NCBI RefSeq assembly: GCF_039613825.1
Contig: NZ_CP154826.1
Span: forward strand, 1,612,001 to 1,676,000
DNA length: 64,000 bases
DNA from: Diaminobutyricibacter sp. McL0608
GTDB lineage: Bacteria > Actinomycetota > Actinomycetes > Actinomycetales > Microbacteriaceae
Direction: 5' to 3'
Shown here piece after piece: positions 1-8,367 of the stretch (the stretch's first letter is position 1; the number at the start of each line of letters is the position of its first letter). A model generated the notes under the pieces. The model saw nothing but the letters and a program-made list of their open reading frames with translations. It was not told where the DNA came from and ran no database searches. The translations under genes and the position numbers were made by a program.

Positions 1-536
1 TCGACAGCACTGAGCACCAGCGCCTGCGTCTGACGCGGTGTCGTCGACTCCGGCAGCTTCGTCTGGTAGCGGCCGAGGAATTCGCGAGCCCAGGATTCGG
101 CGCCCGGCGCCGAATGGAGAGCGTCGGCGATCGGAGCCTCGGTTCCGCTCGGTGCTCCGCCCATCCGTGTCAGAACTGCATCGCAGACGATCGCACCGAC
201 CGCGAGCGAGTCCTGTCTGGCCTCGGAGGCGATGGGAAGTGCGGCCGACGCCACGTGCAGCGCGATGATGATCTCGAGTCGCGGATCGTTGGTCGTGAGT
301 CCTATCACCGACGGGATGAGCGGCGCCAGCGTGCTGCGGGCCTTGTTGGAGATCGTGTCGTTCACCGCCCGCGCGAGATTCGCCAGCCCCGGATGGGTGC
401 AGGACGGATGGTCGCTCCAGCGTTCGCCCGCGAGGTACGAGGCGAACTCCATGAAGCACGCGCCCCGGCGGGGGTTTCGGTGCTTTCCGGCGGAGAGGAT
501 GGGAACGAGGACTTCTGGAACCGATGAAGTGGGCAT
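1..536 (-). CDS. Conserved hypothetical protein, 3' end beyond window
   Basis: An open minus-strand frame runs from an ATG at 534-536 off the left edge, so only about 178 N-terminal residues are visible. A Shine-Dalgarno GGAGG lies about eight bases upstream of the ATG. The protein starts MPTSSVPEVL and contains a short segment with ACFMEFASYLAGERWSDHP followed by CTHPGLANLARAVND. This resembles a conserved actinobacterial protein of unknown role that I recognise only as a pattern. There is no signal peptide, membrane segment or catalytic motif that I can name. It is divergent from rpiB. The function is unknown. Confidence 0.75.
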   Translation of the reverse strand, partial: MPTSSVPEVLVPILSAGKHRNPRRGACFMEFASYLAGERWSDHPSCTHPGLANLARAVNDTISNKARSTLAPLIPSVIGLTTNDPRLEIIIALHVASAALPIASEARQDSLAVGAIVCDAVLTRMGGAPSGTEAPIADALHSAPGAESWAREFLGRYQTKLPESTTPRQTQALVLSAV

Positions 537-644
537 CTGGCGCCTCCGCGCAATTAGACCGTTGTATCCGACTCTGCTCCTTGTGGCCGCGAAGATCAAT
601 GGTCTCCTGCTGTGAACCAGCCCGATGATGACGGTGGCCCCTCA

Positions 645-650
645 TAAACT
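645..650 (+). promoter_or_regulatory. -10 box of rpiB, leaderless
   Basis: TAAACT sits six bases before the ATG at 657, which places the transcript start at the A of the start codon. No Shine-Dalgarno sequence and no good -35 box are visible. Confidence 0.6.
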
Positions 651-656
651 GGTCGA

Positions 657-1145
657 ATGCGCATCCATATCGCCACCGATCACGCCGGTCTCGACTTCAG
701 CACGCACCTCAAGAAGCACCTCACCGAGGCCGGGCACGAAGTGATCGACCACGGGCCGACCGAATACGACCCGCTCGACGACTACCCGGCGTTCTGCATC
801 AATGCGGCCAAGGGCGTCGTCGCCGACCAGCAGGCGGGCACGCAGGCGCTGGGTGTCGTCTTCGGCGGCTCCGGCAACGGCGAGCAGATCGCAGCCAACA
901 AGGTGCACGGCGTGCGTGCCGCTCTCGTCTGGAACCTCAGCACGGCAGAGCTCGCCCGGCAGCACAACGACGCGAACGTGATCTCGATCGGCGCTCGTCA
1001 GCACACGATCGAGGAGGCGACGGGCTTCATCGACGCCTTCATCGCCGAACCGTTCTCGTTCGAGGAGCGCCATGTGCGCCGCATCGGCCAGCTGGCCGAA
1101 TACGAGGCCACCGGCACCATCGCGGGCAAGCACGTCGACGCATAA
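657..1145 (+). CDS. rpiB: Ribose-5-phosphate isomerase B
   Basis: This enzyme interconverts ribose 5-phosphate and ribulose 5-phosphate in the pentose phosphate pathway. The 162-residue length fits the LacAB_rpiB family. DHAG at residues 8-11 and GSGNGEQIAANK at 71-82 are the phosphate- and substrate-binding signatures. The general base appears to be the Glu of the GNGEQ segment (residue 76), as in the mycobacterial type, because the catalytic Cys of the E. coli type is not at the matching place. The start was chosen because TAAACT lies six bases upstream. It is followed after 11 bases by the Nei gene and is probably cotranscribed with it. Confidence 0.95.
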   Translation: MRIHIATDHAGLDFSTHLKKHLTEAGHEVIDHGPTEYDPLDDYPAFCINAAKGVVADQQAGTQALGVVFGGSGNGEQIAANKVHGVRAALVWNLSTAELARQHNDANVISIGARQHTIEEATGFIDAFIAEPFSFEERHVRRIGQLAEYEATGTIAGKHVDA

Positions 1146-1156
1146 GGGAGCAGCCG

Positions 1157-2131
1157 ATGCCTGAGGGTCACTCCGTCCACCGCATCGCCCGGCAGTTCGC
1201 GCAGAACTTCGTTGGGCGTCGCATAGCCGTGTCGTCGCCGCAGGGTCGTTTCGCCGAAGAGGCTTCCCGGATCGACGGCCGCACGATGATCGACGCCCGA
1301 GCCGTCGGCAAGCAGATGTTCCTCGAGTTCGACAACGGGCTCTGGCTGCGCATCCACCTCGGAATCTACGGAGCCTGGGACTTCGCAGGCGAGATCTCGG
1401 TCGACCCGACCATCGCATCCGCGAACGGTCGAATGGGTCAGACGAACCAGAGGGGAACCGTACTCGACGGCGCGGGAGAGAACTCGCTTCACAGCATCGG
1501 GGCGCCGCGGCGCACCCGGCTCCGCATGTCCGAGTCGGAGAAGCTCGGAGATGAGATCACCGAGTTCCCGCCGGAGCCGATCGGCCAGGTCAGAGTCAGA
1601 CTGCTCACCGAGACGGCGGTCGCCGACCTGCGCGGCCCGACCGCGTGCGATGTGCTCGACCCCGCACAGGTCGATGCGGTGATCGCCAAACTCGGGCCGG
1701 ATCCGCTCAACGACGAGAGCGTCGACGCCGAGAACCGATTCGTCGCGACGGTCCGAAAGAAGCCGACGCCGATCGCCCTTCTGCTGATGGACCAGTCCGT
1801 CGTGAGCGGGATCGGCAATGTGTACCGGGCGGAGCTGCTGTTCCGGGCGCGCCAGAACCCGCACACGCCCGGCAGGCTCGTGACGGAGGAGACGGCGCGG
1901 GCGCTCTGGCGCGACTGGGTCCACCTTCTGCGAATCGGTTTCGAGACCGGCCAGATGATGACGATGGACGACCTCGATGACGATGCGTACCGCAAGGCGA
2001 TGGCGTCGCGCGACGACCGCCACTGGGTCTACAAGCGCGAAGGTCTGCCATGCCGCGTGTGCGGAACGCACATTCTGATGGAAGAACTGGGTGGCCGGAA
2101 GCTTTATTGGTGCCCGGTCGACCAGAATTGA
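1157..2131 (+). CDS. Fpg/Nei-family DNA glycosylase (Nei2-like)
   Basis: This is a base-excision repair enzyme that removes oxidised bases and nicks the DNA by beta,delta-elimination. The start MPEGHSVHRIA carries the catalytic Pro2-Glu3 pair of the H2TH superfamily; PEGH is typical of the Nei rather than the Fpg branch. A Shine-Dalgarno AAGGGAG precedes the ATG. The H2TH region lies near residues 190-230 (ALLMDQSVVSGIGNVYRAE). The C-terminal zinc finger has Cys299, Cys302 and Cys319, but the fourth position is Asp322 (WCPVDQ). Overall length (324) is long for Nei because of an acidic/Arg-rich insert around residues 90-140. It lies between rpiB and a PaiB-like gene, with only three bases to the latter. 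Confidence 0.9.
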   Translation: MPEGHSVHRIARQFAQNFVGRRIAVSSPQGRFAEEASRIDGRTMIDARAVGKQMFLEFDNGLWLRIHLGIYGAWDFAGEISVDPTIASANGRMGQTNQRGTVLDGAGENSLHSIGAPRRTRLRMSESEKLGDEITEFPPEPIGQVRVRLLTETAVADLRGPTACDVLDPAQVDAVIAKLGPDPLNDESVDAENRFVATVRKKPTPIALLLMDQSVVSGIGNVYRAELLFRARQNPHTPGRLVTEETARALWRDWVHLLRIGFETGQMMTMDDLDDDAYRKAMASRDDRHWVYKREGLPCRVCGTHILMEELGGRKLYWCPVDQN

Positions 2132-2134
2132 CCC

Positions 2135-2767
2135 ATGCGCCAGAACCCCAGCTTCGTCCTCGCCGACCCTGAAGAGATCGCGCGGGTGATCCGCGAGAAT
2201 CCGTGGGCGACCATCGTCAGCAACACCTCAGACGGTCTCGTCGCCTCCCACTATCCCGTGCTCATCGACGACTCCCGCGAGGAGTTGTCGCTCGTGACCC
2301 ATGTCGGGCGGCCCGACGAGCAGCTGCACGAGCTCGGGCAGCACGAGGTCCTCTTCATCATCCAGGGCCCGCACGGCTACATTTCGCCGGGGTGGTACGA
2401 CCCGAAGCCTGCTGTGCCCACCTGGAACTTCATCACGGTGCACCTCGGCGGCGTCCCCGAGATCCTGAGCGACGAGGAGAACCTCGATGTGCTGGCCTCT
2501 CTCGTCGACCACTTCGAAGACCGGATGCCCGAACCACGCCGCATGCACGGCACCCCGGAGAACTCCGAGTACGCCGCCCGCATCTCGAGCGGCACGGTCG
2601 GTCTGCGCCTGACCCCGACTCGCATCGTGGCGAAGTCGAAGATGAGCCAGAACCGGCCTCCCGAGACGGTCGACCGCATCATCACCGAGCTCGAAGGGGA
2701 CGGCCCGTACTCGAGCGAGGGGCTCGCGGCGGAGATGCGCCGCGTGCGCGACCGTATGCGCCGATGA
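2135..2767 (+). CDS. PaiB-like FMN-binding protein
   Basis: The 210-residue protein matches the FMN_bind_2/PaiB family. Visible family segments include the N-terminal RENPWATIVSN, the central FIIQGPHGYISPGWY and PTWNFITVHL, and the C-terminal SKMSQNRP. These proteins have a split-barrel fold that binds FMN. Some were described as negative regulators of sporulation and protease genes in Bacillus, but the actinobacterial members have no proven role. The ATG is only three bases after the Nei stop codon, so translation is likely coupled; CAGAAT six bases before the ATG could be a weak leaderless promoter. The downstream amidohydrolase overlaps it by four bases. Confidence 0.85.
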   Translation: MRQNPSFVLADPEEIARVIRENPWATIVSNTSDGLVASHYPVLIDDSREELSLVTHVGRPDEQLHELGQHEVLFIIQGPHGYISPGWYDPKPAVPTWNFITVHLGGVPEILSDEENLDVLASLVDHFEDRMPEPRRMHGTPENSEYAARISSGTVGLRLTPTRIVAKSKMSQNRPPETVDRIITELEGDGPYSSEGLAAEMRRVRDRMRR

Positions 2768-4233
2768 GTCTCGCGCTCCGCGGCGCGCGACTTCCCGAAC
2801 ATGACGGGCTCGTCGACCTGGTCATCGACGAAGGCAGGATCGTGTCGGTGACGCCGACCGGTCATGCCGTGTCGGGCGCTGCCGAACAGCTTCATCTCGA
2901 CGGGCGCTGGGTCATCCCGGGACTCTGGGACAACCACGTGCATTTCACGCAGTGGGCACGGACTTCGCGCCGCATCGATGTGTCTGATGCCCGATCCGCC
3001 GCCGACGCGGCACGGCTGGTGGGCGTTGCGGCAGCGGACCGGGCGGGCGACGAGGTGCTCGTCGGCTTCGGGTACCACCCGGTGCGCTGGCCCGACGAGC
3101 CGACCAGGCAGCTTCTCGACGAGGTGGCCGGAGCTCGGCCCGTCGTGCTCATTGCGGGCGACCTTCACGCGTGCTGGCTGAATTCGGCGGCAGCCAGGCG
3201 TTTCGCGGGCGGATCGCGCGAGGCGGTGTTGCGCGAAGACGACGCGTTCGCGGTGATCGCGGCGCTCGAATCGCTCGACGGATCCGAGACGGCGACAGAT
3301 GCCTGGGCGCACGAAGCGGCCCGGCGTGCCGCCGAGCGCGGAATCGTGGGGATCGTCGACCTCGAGATGGCGTGGAACCGTGACGTCTGGATGCGCAGGA
3401 TTCATTCGGGCAACGACACCCTTCGGGTGGAGTTCGGCATCTACGCGCCCGACCTGGGCCGGGCGATCGACCTCGGATTCCGCACGGGCTCGGTGATCGA
3501 GGGCAGTTCAGGCCTTCTGGCGGTCGGTCCGTTCAAGATCATCACCGACGGTTCGCTCAACACGCGCACCGCGTACTGCTTCGACGCCTACGCCGGCTCG
3601 GCTGGTGACGCGCATCCCTACGGCGTCCTCACGGTTCCCACCGACGAGCTGATCGCGCTGATGGCGCTTGCGAACGAGGCGGCCATCGAACCCGCCGTGC
3701 ACGCCATCGGCGACCGCGCCAACAGCCTGGCGCTCGACGCTTTCGAGACACTCGGCTGCACTGGACGCATCGAACACGCCCAACTTCTGGCCGACGATGA
3801 CATCGCCCGCTTCGCCCGGCTCGGTGTCACGGCGAGCGTCCAGCCCGAGCACGCGATGGATGACAGGGACGTCGCCGACGAGCTGTGGACAGGGCGGACG
3901 CGCCGGGCCTTCCGCCTCGCCGAGCTCCACGGTGCGGGAGTGCGGTTGGCGCTCGGGTCGGATGCGCCCGTCGCCCCGCTCGACCCGTGGGTGTCGATCG
4001 CGTCGGCTGTCGCACGAACCAGGGGAGATCGTGAGCCGTGGCATCCGGAGAACGCGGTGTCGCGAGAGGTGGCGCTCGGCGCATCCGTTCGCACCGCTGT
4101 CGCCGTCGGCGAGCTCGCCGACCTGGCGATCATCGAACGCGACCCGCTCGCGTGCACGCTGGCCGAACTGCGGCGGATGCCCGTGGCGGCGACCCTGCTC
4201 GGCGGCCGCTTCACCCACCGCGCCCTAGGCTGA
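2764..4233 (+). CDS. Amidohydrolase family 3 protein (YtcJ-like)
   Basis: This 489-residue metal-dependent hydrolase belongs to the Amidohydro_3 group. DNHVHF at about residues 56-61 gives the first metal-binding His pair. Further motifs are FKIITDGSL, HAIGDRA, EHAQ and GSDAPV, in the usual order for the TIM barrel. The substrate cannot be told from sequence; family members hydrolyse exocyclic amides, formamides or similar bonds. The ATG at 2764 overlaps the TGA of the PaiB-like gene as ATGA. The reading frame is open further upstream, but that part lies inside the preceding gene and is rejected as non-coding. No signal peptide, so it is cytoplasmic. Confidence 0.88.
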   Translation: MSLALRGARLPEHDGLVDLVIDEGRIVSVTPTGHAVSGAAEQLHLDGRWVIPGLWDNHVHFTQWARTSRRIDVSDARSAADAARLVGVAAADRAGDEVLVGFGYHPVRWPDEPTRQLLDEVAGARPVVLIAGDLHACWLNSAAARRFAGGSREAVLREDDAFAVIAALESLDGSETATDAWAHEAARRAAERGIVGIVDLEMAWNRDVWMRRIHSGNDTLRVEFGIYAPDLGRAIDLGFRTGSVIEGSSGLLAVGPFKIITDGSLNTRTAYCFDAYAGSAGDAHPYGVLTVPTDELIALMALANEAAIEPAVHAIGDRANSLALDAFETLGCTGRIEHAQLLADDDIARFARLGVTASVQPEHAMDDRDVADELWTGRTRRAFRLAELHGAGVRLALGSDAPVAPLDPWVSIASAVARTRGDREPWHPENAVSREVALGASVRTAVAVGELADLAIIERDPLACTLAELRRMPVAATLLGGRFTHRALG

Positions 4234-4404
4234 GCGCTGCCTGCGGGTGTCTGCCGGCGTCTGCGCATCCGCCCCACGCCGCGCGCCGCGCGCCGATGCT
4301 CCCTCTACCGTGTCTGCGCATGTTTGACGCGTGCGCGGCCCGGCGAGCAGGGGGCAGACGTACCGAACGGCCGCTGTCACGGTCGAACGACCGCCGGAAA
4401 CGAC

Positions 4405-4432
4405 GAAAGGGCCGCCCGGAGGCGACCCTTTC
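4405..4432 (-). terminator. Hairpin downstream of dps
   Basis: GAAAGGG at 4405-4411 pairs with CCCTTTC at 4426-4432, and the stem extends inward with one mismatch. It starts 16 bases after the dps stop codon on the minus strand, and the T run that follows is weak. Confidence 0.6.
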
Positions 4433-4447
4433 GCGACGTCGTTCCGG

Positions 4448-4933
4448 CTACTCGCTGATGTGTGCGAAGAGGAACCAGCGGTCCTTGTCCAGTCCGCGCG
4501 CGATCTCGATCGCGACATCCTGGCTGGTCTGGTCGAGCTCGTCGAGCTCCTTGACGGCTGTGTTCACGACGACAAGCGCGGCATCCAGCTGAGCGATCAT
4601 CTCGACGATGGTGTCGTTCGACTGGCGGAAGCCTGCGGTCAACTCTGTGGTCGAGGTCTTGGCCGCCACAGTCGCGAGGCGGGCGTCGACGGGGAGCCCG
4701 AGAGCCACGATCCGCTCGGCGGCGGTGTCGGCCCACTCTTCCGCGTGCTCGACGATGCTGTCGAGGAGTTCGTGCACTCCGACGAAATTCGCTCCACGCA
4801 CATGCCAGTGGGCCTGCTTGCCGTTCACCACGATCGCGGTCAGGTCGACGACGACAGGGCTCAGGAACTGCGCGACCCCGGCAGCGACGTCCGGGTTGGA
4901 AACACTCTGGGGAACGGTGACAGTCTCAGTCAT
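4448..4933 (-). CDS. dps: Dps-type ferritin, DNA protection in starvation
   Basis: The 161-residue four-helix protein has the Dps signature: NGKQAHWHVRGANF around residues 38-51, followed by HELLDSIVEHAEEWAD, which supply the His, Asp and Glu ligands of the intersubunit ferroxidase site. Dps dodecamers store iron with hydrogen peroxide as oxidant and protect DNA. There is no long Lys-rich N-terminal tail, so direct DNA binding may be weak. The ATG is preceded by AAAGGACACCAC, a good ribosome site. It is a single gene, divergent from the sensor kinase and followed by a hairpin. Confidence 0.93.
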   Translation of the reverse strand: MTETVTVPQSVSNPDVAAGVAQFLSPVVVDLTAIVVNGKQAHWHVRGANFVGVHELLDSIVEHAEEWADTAAERIVALGLPVDARLATVAAKTSTTELTAGFRQSNDTIVEMIAQLDAALVVVNTAVKELDELDQTSQDVAIEIARGLDKDRWFLFAHISE

Positions 4934-5115
4934 GTGGTGTCCTTTCGCTTCGATCCTTCACAACGCTACGCGCCGAGGAACATTCCGCAACCAAGCTGAG
5001 GCTGTGCTTAGTCCGCCCGCTTATGCGGATGGCGCGTCAGGTGGGGGTTAACCCCCGCGCAGATTCGGAGGCATGCCCGGTTCGCAGGAGTCGGCCGATT
5101 CGCGAGTCTTGACGC

Positions 5116-6525
5116 ATGAGTACCGAATCCCTTCCCAGAACCCAGCCATCTGACACTCTGGATGCTGTGAGCAGCACCCGACCACAGGAACCGGCCCGAC
5201 GCGGTTACGGCGCGCTCTGGCGCGGAGTTCCCCGGGAGCTCGGGTTCCTCGTGCTCACGATGCCCATCGCGTATGTCGCGTTCAGTCTTCTGAACGGAAT
5301 CCTGTGGGCCGGCGTCGGCACCCTCATCATCTACATCGGCGTCTTCCTCGTCGCCGGTTCCCTCTACATCGCCCGGGGGTTCGGCACGCTCGAACTCGTC
5401 CGGCTCCGCTGGTCCGGGCGGCCAGAGATCACGCGCCCCGACTGGAACCCGGGCGGCAAGCCGATCACGTTCTGGCGCGCGGTCTTCGGCCCATACGCGA
5501 ACGGCCACTACTGGCTGTACCTGCTGCACGCGATGATCATCAACCCGATCATCAGCATGATCAGCTGGGTGTTCACGATCGTGTGGGTCTCGGTCGGCCT
5601 CGGCGGCGTCACCTACTGGTTCTGGGACCGGTTCGTGCCGCACCCCGACAGCGAGATCTACCTCTCCAAAGTCATCTACGAATGGTGGTTCCAGGGCTCG
5701 GCGGCGCCGTTCAACCCGACCGTTGGCGACAACGTCATGGAGTTCGTGCTCGGAGCCATCTGCCTCGTGACCTTGCCTTTCATCACGCACGCGATGACGC
5801 TGATGCACCAGGCCGTGGCACGAGGCGTGCTCGGGGCGTGGCGGTCGGAGGCGCTCCAGCGGGAGGTCGCCGATCTCTCCGCGTCGCGTGGGGCGGCGGT
5901 CGTCGCCGAAGACCAGTCGCTTCGCAGGCTGGAACGCGACCTGCACGACGGACCCCAGCAGCGCCTCATCCGACTCCAGATGGACCTCGCCAGCGCCGAA
6001 CGCAAACTCGACAGCGACCCTGAAGCCGCCCGCACGATCATCGCGGAGGCCGGCCAGCAGGCGCAGGACACCCTCGAAGAGCTCCGTGCGTTGTCCCGCG
6101 GCTTCGCCCCGCCCATCCTCCAGGATCGCGGGCTCGTCGCAGCCCTCGAGTCCCTCGTCGCCCGCAGCACTGTCCCGGTCGTCTTCGACAATGGTCTCGC
6201 GCCCGACCTTCGGCTGCCGTCCGAAATCGAACGCAGCGCCTACTTCATCGCCGCCGAACTGCTGACGAACGTGTCCCGCCATTCGGGTGCGACCGCCGCG
6301 CGGCTGCACGTGGAGGTGTCGGCCGAGCCGGGAACATCCCGGCGACTCGAGCTCTGGGTGACCGACAACGGTCACGGGGGAGCGGCAGTGACAGCCGGCC
6401 ACGGGCTGAGCGGGCTCGACGAGCGCACCCGCGGGCTCCGTGGGGACCTGATGATCGACAGCCCGGTGGGAGGTCCCACGCGGATCGGAGTGCACATCCC
6501 GATCCCTGAGGCCGCAACCGACTGA
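5116..6525 (+). CDS. NarL-type sensor histidine kinase
   Basis: The first half (to about residue 240) has four to five hydrophobic segments and resembles the putative sensor region found in many actinobacterial HisKA_3 kinases. The dimerisation domain has the His box LERDLHDGPQQRLIRL near residue 280, the N box AAELLTNVSRHS, and the ATP-lid motifs VTDNGHGG and GHGLSGLDER. The signal is unknown, but the sensor lies in the membrane without a large extracellular domain. Length is 469 residues. The partner response regulator begins 16 bases downstream, behind its own possible leaderless promoter. GAGTCT six bases before the ATG is a near match to the leaderless box. Confidence 0.92.
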   Translation: MSTESLPRTQPSDTLDAVSSTRPQEPARRGYGALWRGVPRELGFLVLTMPIAYVAFSLLNGILWAGVGTLIIYIGVFLVAGSLYIARGFGTLELVRLRWSGRPEITRPDWNPGGKPITFWRAVFGPYANGHYWLYLLHAMIINPIISMISWVFTIVWVSVGLGGVTYWFWDRFVPHPDSEIYLSKVIYEWWFQGSAAPFNPTVGDNVMEFVLGAICLVTLPFITHAMTLMHQAVARGVLGAWRSEALQREVADLSASRGAAVVAEDQSLRRLERDLHDGPQQRLIRLQMDLASAERKLDSDPEAARTIIAEAGQQAQDTLEELRALSRGFAPPILQDRGLVAALESLVARSTVPVVFDNGLAPDLRLPSEIERSAYFIAAELLTNVSRHSGATAARLHVEVSAEPGTSRRLELWVTDNGHGGAAVTAGHGLSGLDERTRGLRGDLMIDSPVGGPTRIGVHIPIPEAATD

Positions 6526-6529
6526 GCCA

Positions 6530-6535
6530 TATGCT
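6530..6535 (+). promoter_or_regulatory. -10 box, internal leaderless promoter of the regulator gene
   Basis: TATGCT lies six G residues before the ATG at 6542. The G run is too close to the ATG to be a normal ribosome site, so a second, leaderless transcript for the response regulator is possible. Confidence 0.45.
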
Positions 6536-6541
6536 GGGGGG

Positions 6542-7198
6542 ATGCCCGCGCATCCCCCCGCTCTGCGTGTCGTGGTGGCCGACGATTCGGTGCTGCTGCG
6601 CGAAGGGCTCGTGCGACTCTTCGACGAGGCAGGCTTCGAGACGGTGGGAGCCTACGGTGACGCGGATGCGCTGCTTGCCGGGCTCGGGGAAGCACCGGAT
6701 GTCGCGGTGCTCGACGTGCGCATGCCGCCCACGTTCCGGGACGAGGGAGTACGCGCGGCGATCCGGCTGCGGTCCGAGCATCCACACATCGGCGTGCTGC
6801 TGCTCAGCCAGTACGTCGAGGGAACGTATGCGCAGGAGCTGCTGTCCGCCGGTGAAGGAGGGATGGGGTACCTCCTGAAGGACCGCATCGCGTCGCTCGA
6901 CGAACTGCGGGATGCGATCACCCGCGTCGCCGATGGAGGTACCGTCCTCGATCCGCAGGTCGTGCGCGAACTTCTCGTCCGGCGCACCAACCCGCTCGAA
7001 TCGCTGACGCCGCGCGAGGGCGAAGTACTGCAGCTCATGGCGGAAGGGCGGACCAACGCGGGGATCGCATCCCGGCTGGTCATCGGCGTCGGCGCCGTGG
7101 AGAAGAACGTGACCGCGATCTTCCAGAAGCTCGGGCTCGAAGACTCCGGCAACGACCATCGACGGGTGCTCGCAGTGCTGGCTTTCCTGCAGCGCTGA
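6542..7198 (+). CDS. LuxR/NarL-family response regulator
   Basis: The 218-residue protein has an N-terminal receiver domain with VVVADDSVLLREGL (acidic pair), the phospho-acceptor Asp in VAVLDVRMPP and the conserved Lys in YLLKDR. The C-terminal LuxR helix-turn-helix runs from LTPREGEVLQLMAEG to AVEKNVTAIFQKLGL. It should be phosphorylated by the adjacent kinase and act as a DNA-binding regulator; targets are unknown, though the neighbouring genes are possible ones. The receiver has an insert (PPTFRDEGVRA) typical of this actinobacterial subgroup. A hairpin follows the stop codon. Confidence 0.93.
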   Translation: MPAHPPALRVVVADDSVLLREGLVRLFDEAGFETVGAYGDADALLAGLGEAPDVAVLDVRMPPTFRDEGVRAAIRLRSEHPHIGVLLLSQYVEGTYAQELLSAGEGGMGYLLKDRIASLDELRDAITRVADGGTVLDPQVVRELLVRRTNPLESLTPREGEVLQLMAEGRTNAGIASRLVIGVGAVEKNVTAIFQKLGLEDSGNDHRRVLAVLAFLQR

Positions 7199-7202
7199 GT
7201 CC

Positions 7203-7224
7203 TCTCACCCATCGTGGGGTGAGA
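7203..7224 (+). terminator. Terminator of the two-component operon
   Basis: TCTCACCC (7203-7210) pairs perfectly with GGGTGAGA (7217-7224) around a six-base loop. A short T run follows at 7241-7245. Confidence 0.65.
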
Positions 7225-7274
7225 CGGTCTGTAGTCCTCCCTTTTTGGAGCTACTGGCCCGATGCTGCGCTCTA

Positions 7275-7280
7275 TACGCT
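7275..7280 (+). promoter_or_regulatory. -10 box of the RraB-like gene, leaderless
   Basis: TACGCT lies exactly six bases before the ATG at 7287; no Shine-Dalgarno sequence is present. This decides between the ATG at 7287 and an upstream in-frame start at 7245. Confidence 0.6.
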
Positions 7281-7286
7281 CCAACC

Positions 7287-7640
7287 ATGGGTCTCTTCTC
7301 TTGGCGTGCGCCGACGGCGTCGACAGGTGATCCTGAGGACGACGAGCTGTATGCGCTGATCGCGCGCAAGAGCGATATCCGTTCGCCGCGCAACTGGGTG
7401 CACTACCTCTATTTCGCCGACGAGAGCGGGGCGCGTGCCGCCTGTGCCGCCGCGGTCGACCATGGGTGGGTTCTCCAGCGGGTCGGAGCGGCCGCAGCAG
7501 GCGAGGAGTGGATCGTCATCGCCGAGCGCCGCAACACCGTGGTCACGCCGGAGGCGATCCGGGATGCGCGCGCGTTCTTCGCGGGCCTGGCAGCATCCAT
7601 CCGCGGCGGCGAGTACGACGGCTGGGAGGCCAGTCTCTGA
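7287..7640 (+). CDS. RraB-like ribonuclease E inhibitor domain protein
   Basis: The 117-residue protein begins MGLFSWRAP and ends GGEYDGWEASL. The NWVHYLYF segment, the central alternation of helix and strand, and the terminal EYDGW are the features I associate with the RraB (ribonuclease E inhibitor B) fold, which binds RNase E and lowers its activity in enterobacteria. An RNase E/G gene is present in this window at 32884, so the partner exists, but action on it in this lineage is inference. The protein is preceded by a leaderless promoter. Its last 98 bases overlap the 3' end of the convergent DUF5995 gene. Confidence 0.72.
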   Translation: MGLFSWRAPTASTGDPEDDELYALIARKSDIRSPRNWVHYLYFADESGARAACAAAVDHGWVLQRVGAAAAGEEWIVIAERRNTVVTPEAIRDARAFFAGLAASIRGGEYDGWEASL

Positions 7641-8367
7641 AACGGTTCGCTTCCTGCTGCGGCTCTACAAGGGTGGCAGTGGGAAGTGCGTCAGCAGCTG
7701 GCGACTTCACCAGGTTGACCGTGTTCGCCAGAGTCTGCTCGGTGACCTGCGCGACGATCGGGATATCGCGCACGGCCCAGAGCGTCAGGGCGGACGCCCA
7801 CGCGGCGTCGCGTGCCCGGTCCATGGAGAAGTTGGTCAGGATGTTCGCGAGCGGCGCCACGGGAGCACCGTATTGCACGACCGTCTTGTCGAGGAATTCC
7901 GCCCGGATTGGGGCGACCAACTCTGCGAGCACCCCGTTGATCCGGTCGAAGTCTGCATGGATCGAACCCGATTCGGGGTCGCGGTCGCGCTGTTTGCAGG
8001 AGTCCACGACGGCGATGGCCAGGTCGTGGTTGATGTGGGCGTTCATCCCGGCGAGCGCGAACTGGAGGGGAAAGAGTGCCACCGCGCGGGAGTCGACGAG
8101 CGGCTCCCACGATCGGGCGACCGGCTTGCCCACGGCGATCGCCTGCGGGACATCGAGGAAGATGTCGGCGAAGACGACGTCGAGCGCCTCGGTGAAGGCC
8201 GGGTCCTGGAAGGTGCCGTCCATCACGCGCTGCGCGACGAGGGCGGTCACCTGGCGGTAGATGTCCGTGAAGACGGCGATGCCGTCGGATGCTGCGAGCG
8301 GCGCGCGTACCGCATCCATTCGGCTGAGCACCGCGTCGATGGCGGCCGACGATGCCGGCGTCGTCAT
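7543..8367 (-). CDS. DUF5995 family protein
   Basis: The 274-residue protein resembles the DUF5995 family. Family-like segments are VVFADIFLDVPQA, FALAGMNAHINHDLA, and WAVRDIPIVAQVTEQTLANTVNL. The HINHDLA His/Asp cluster could bind metal, but no activity is known. The core ends near LVEPQQEANRF; a basic tail of about 30 residues follows and is read through the opposite strand of the RraB-like gene, so the stop at 7543 may have been acquired late. The ATG at 8367 is preceded by weak GGACC; a nine-codon reading frame at 8364-8393 overlaps it as ATGA and could couple translation. Confidence 0.7.
   Translation of the reverse strand: MTTPASSAAIDAVLSRMDAVRAPLAASDGIAVFTDIYRQVTALVAQRVMDGTFQDPAFTEALDVVFADIFLDVPQAIAVGKPVARSWEPLVDSRAVALFPLQFALAGMNAHINHDLAIAVVDSCKQRDRDPESGSIHADFDRINGVLAELVAPIRAEFLDKTVVQYGAPVAPLANILTNFSMDRARDAAWASALTLWAVRDIPIVAQVTEQTLANTVNLVKSPAADALPTATLVEPQQEANRFRDWPPSRRTRRRGWMLPGPRRTRAHPGSPPA

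Noticed and set aside
2203-2763. N-terminal extension of the amidohydrolase
   Set aside because: This part lies in another frame of the PaiB-like gene and is Arg/His-rich; the normal N-terminus begins at the overlapping ATG 2764.
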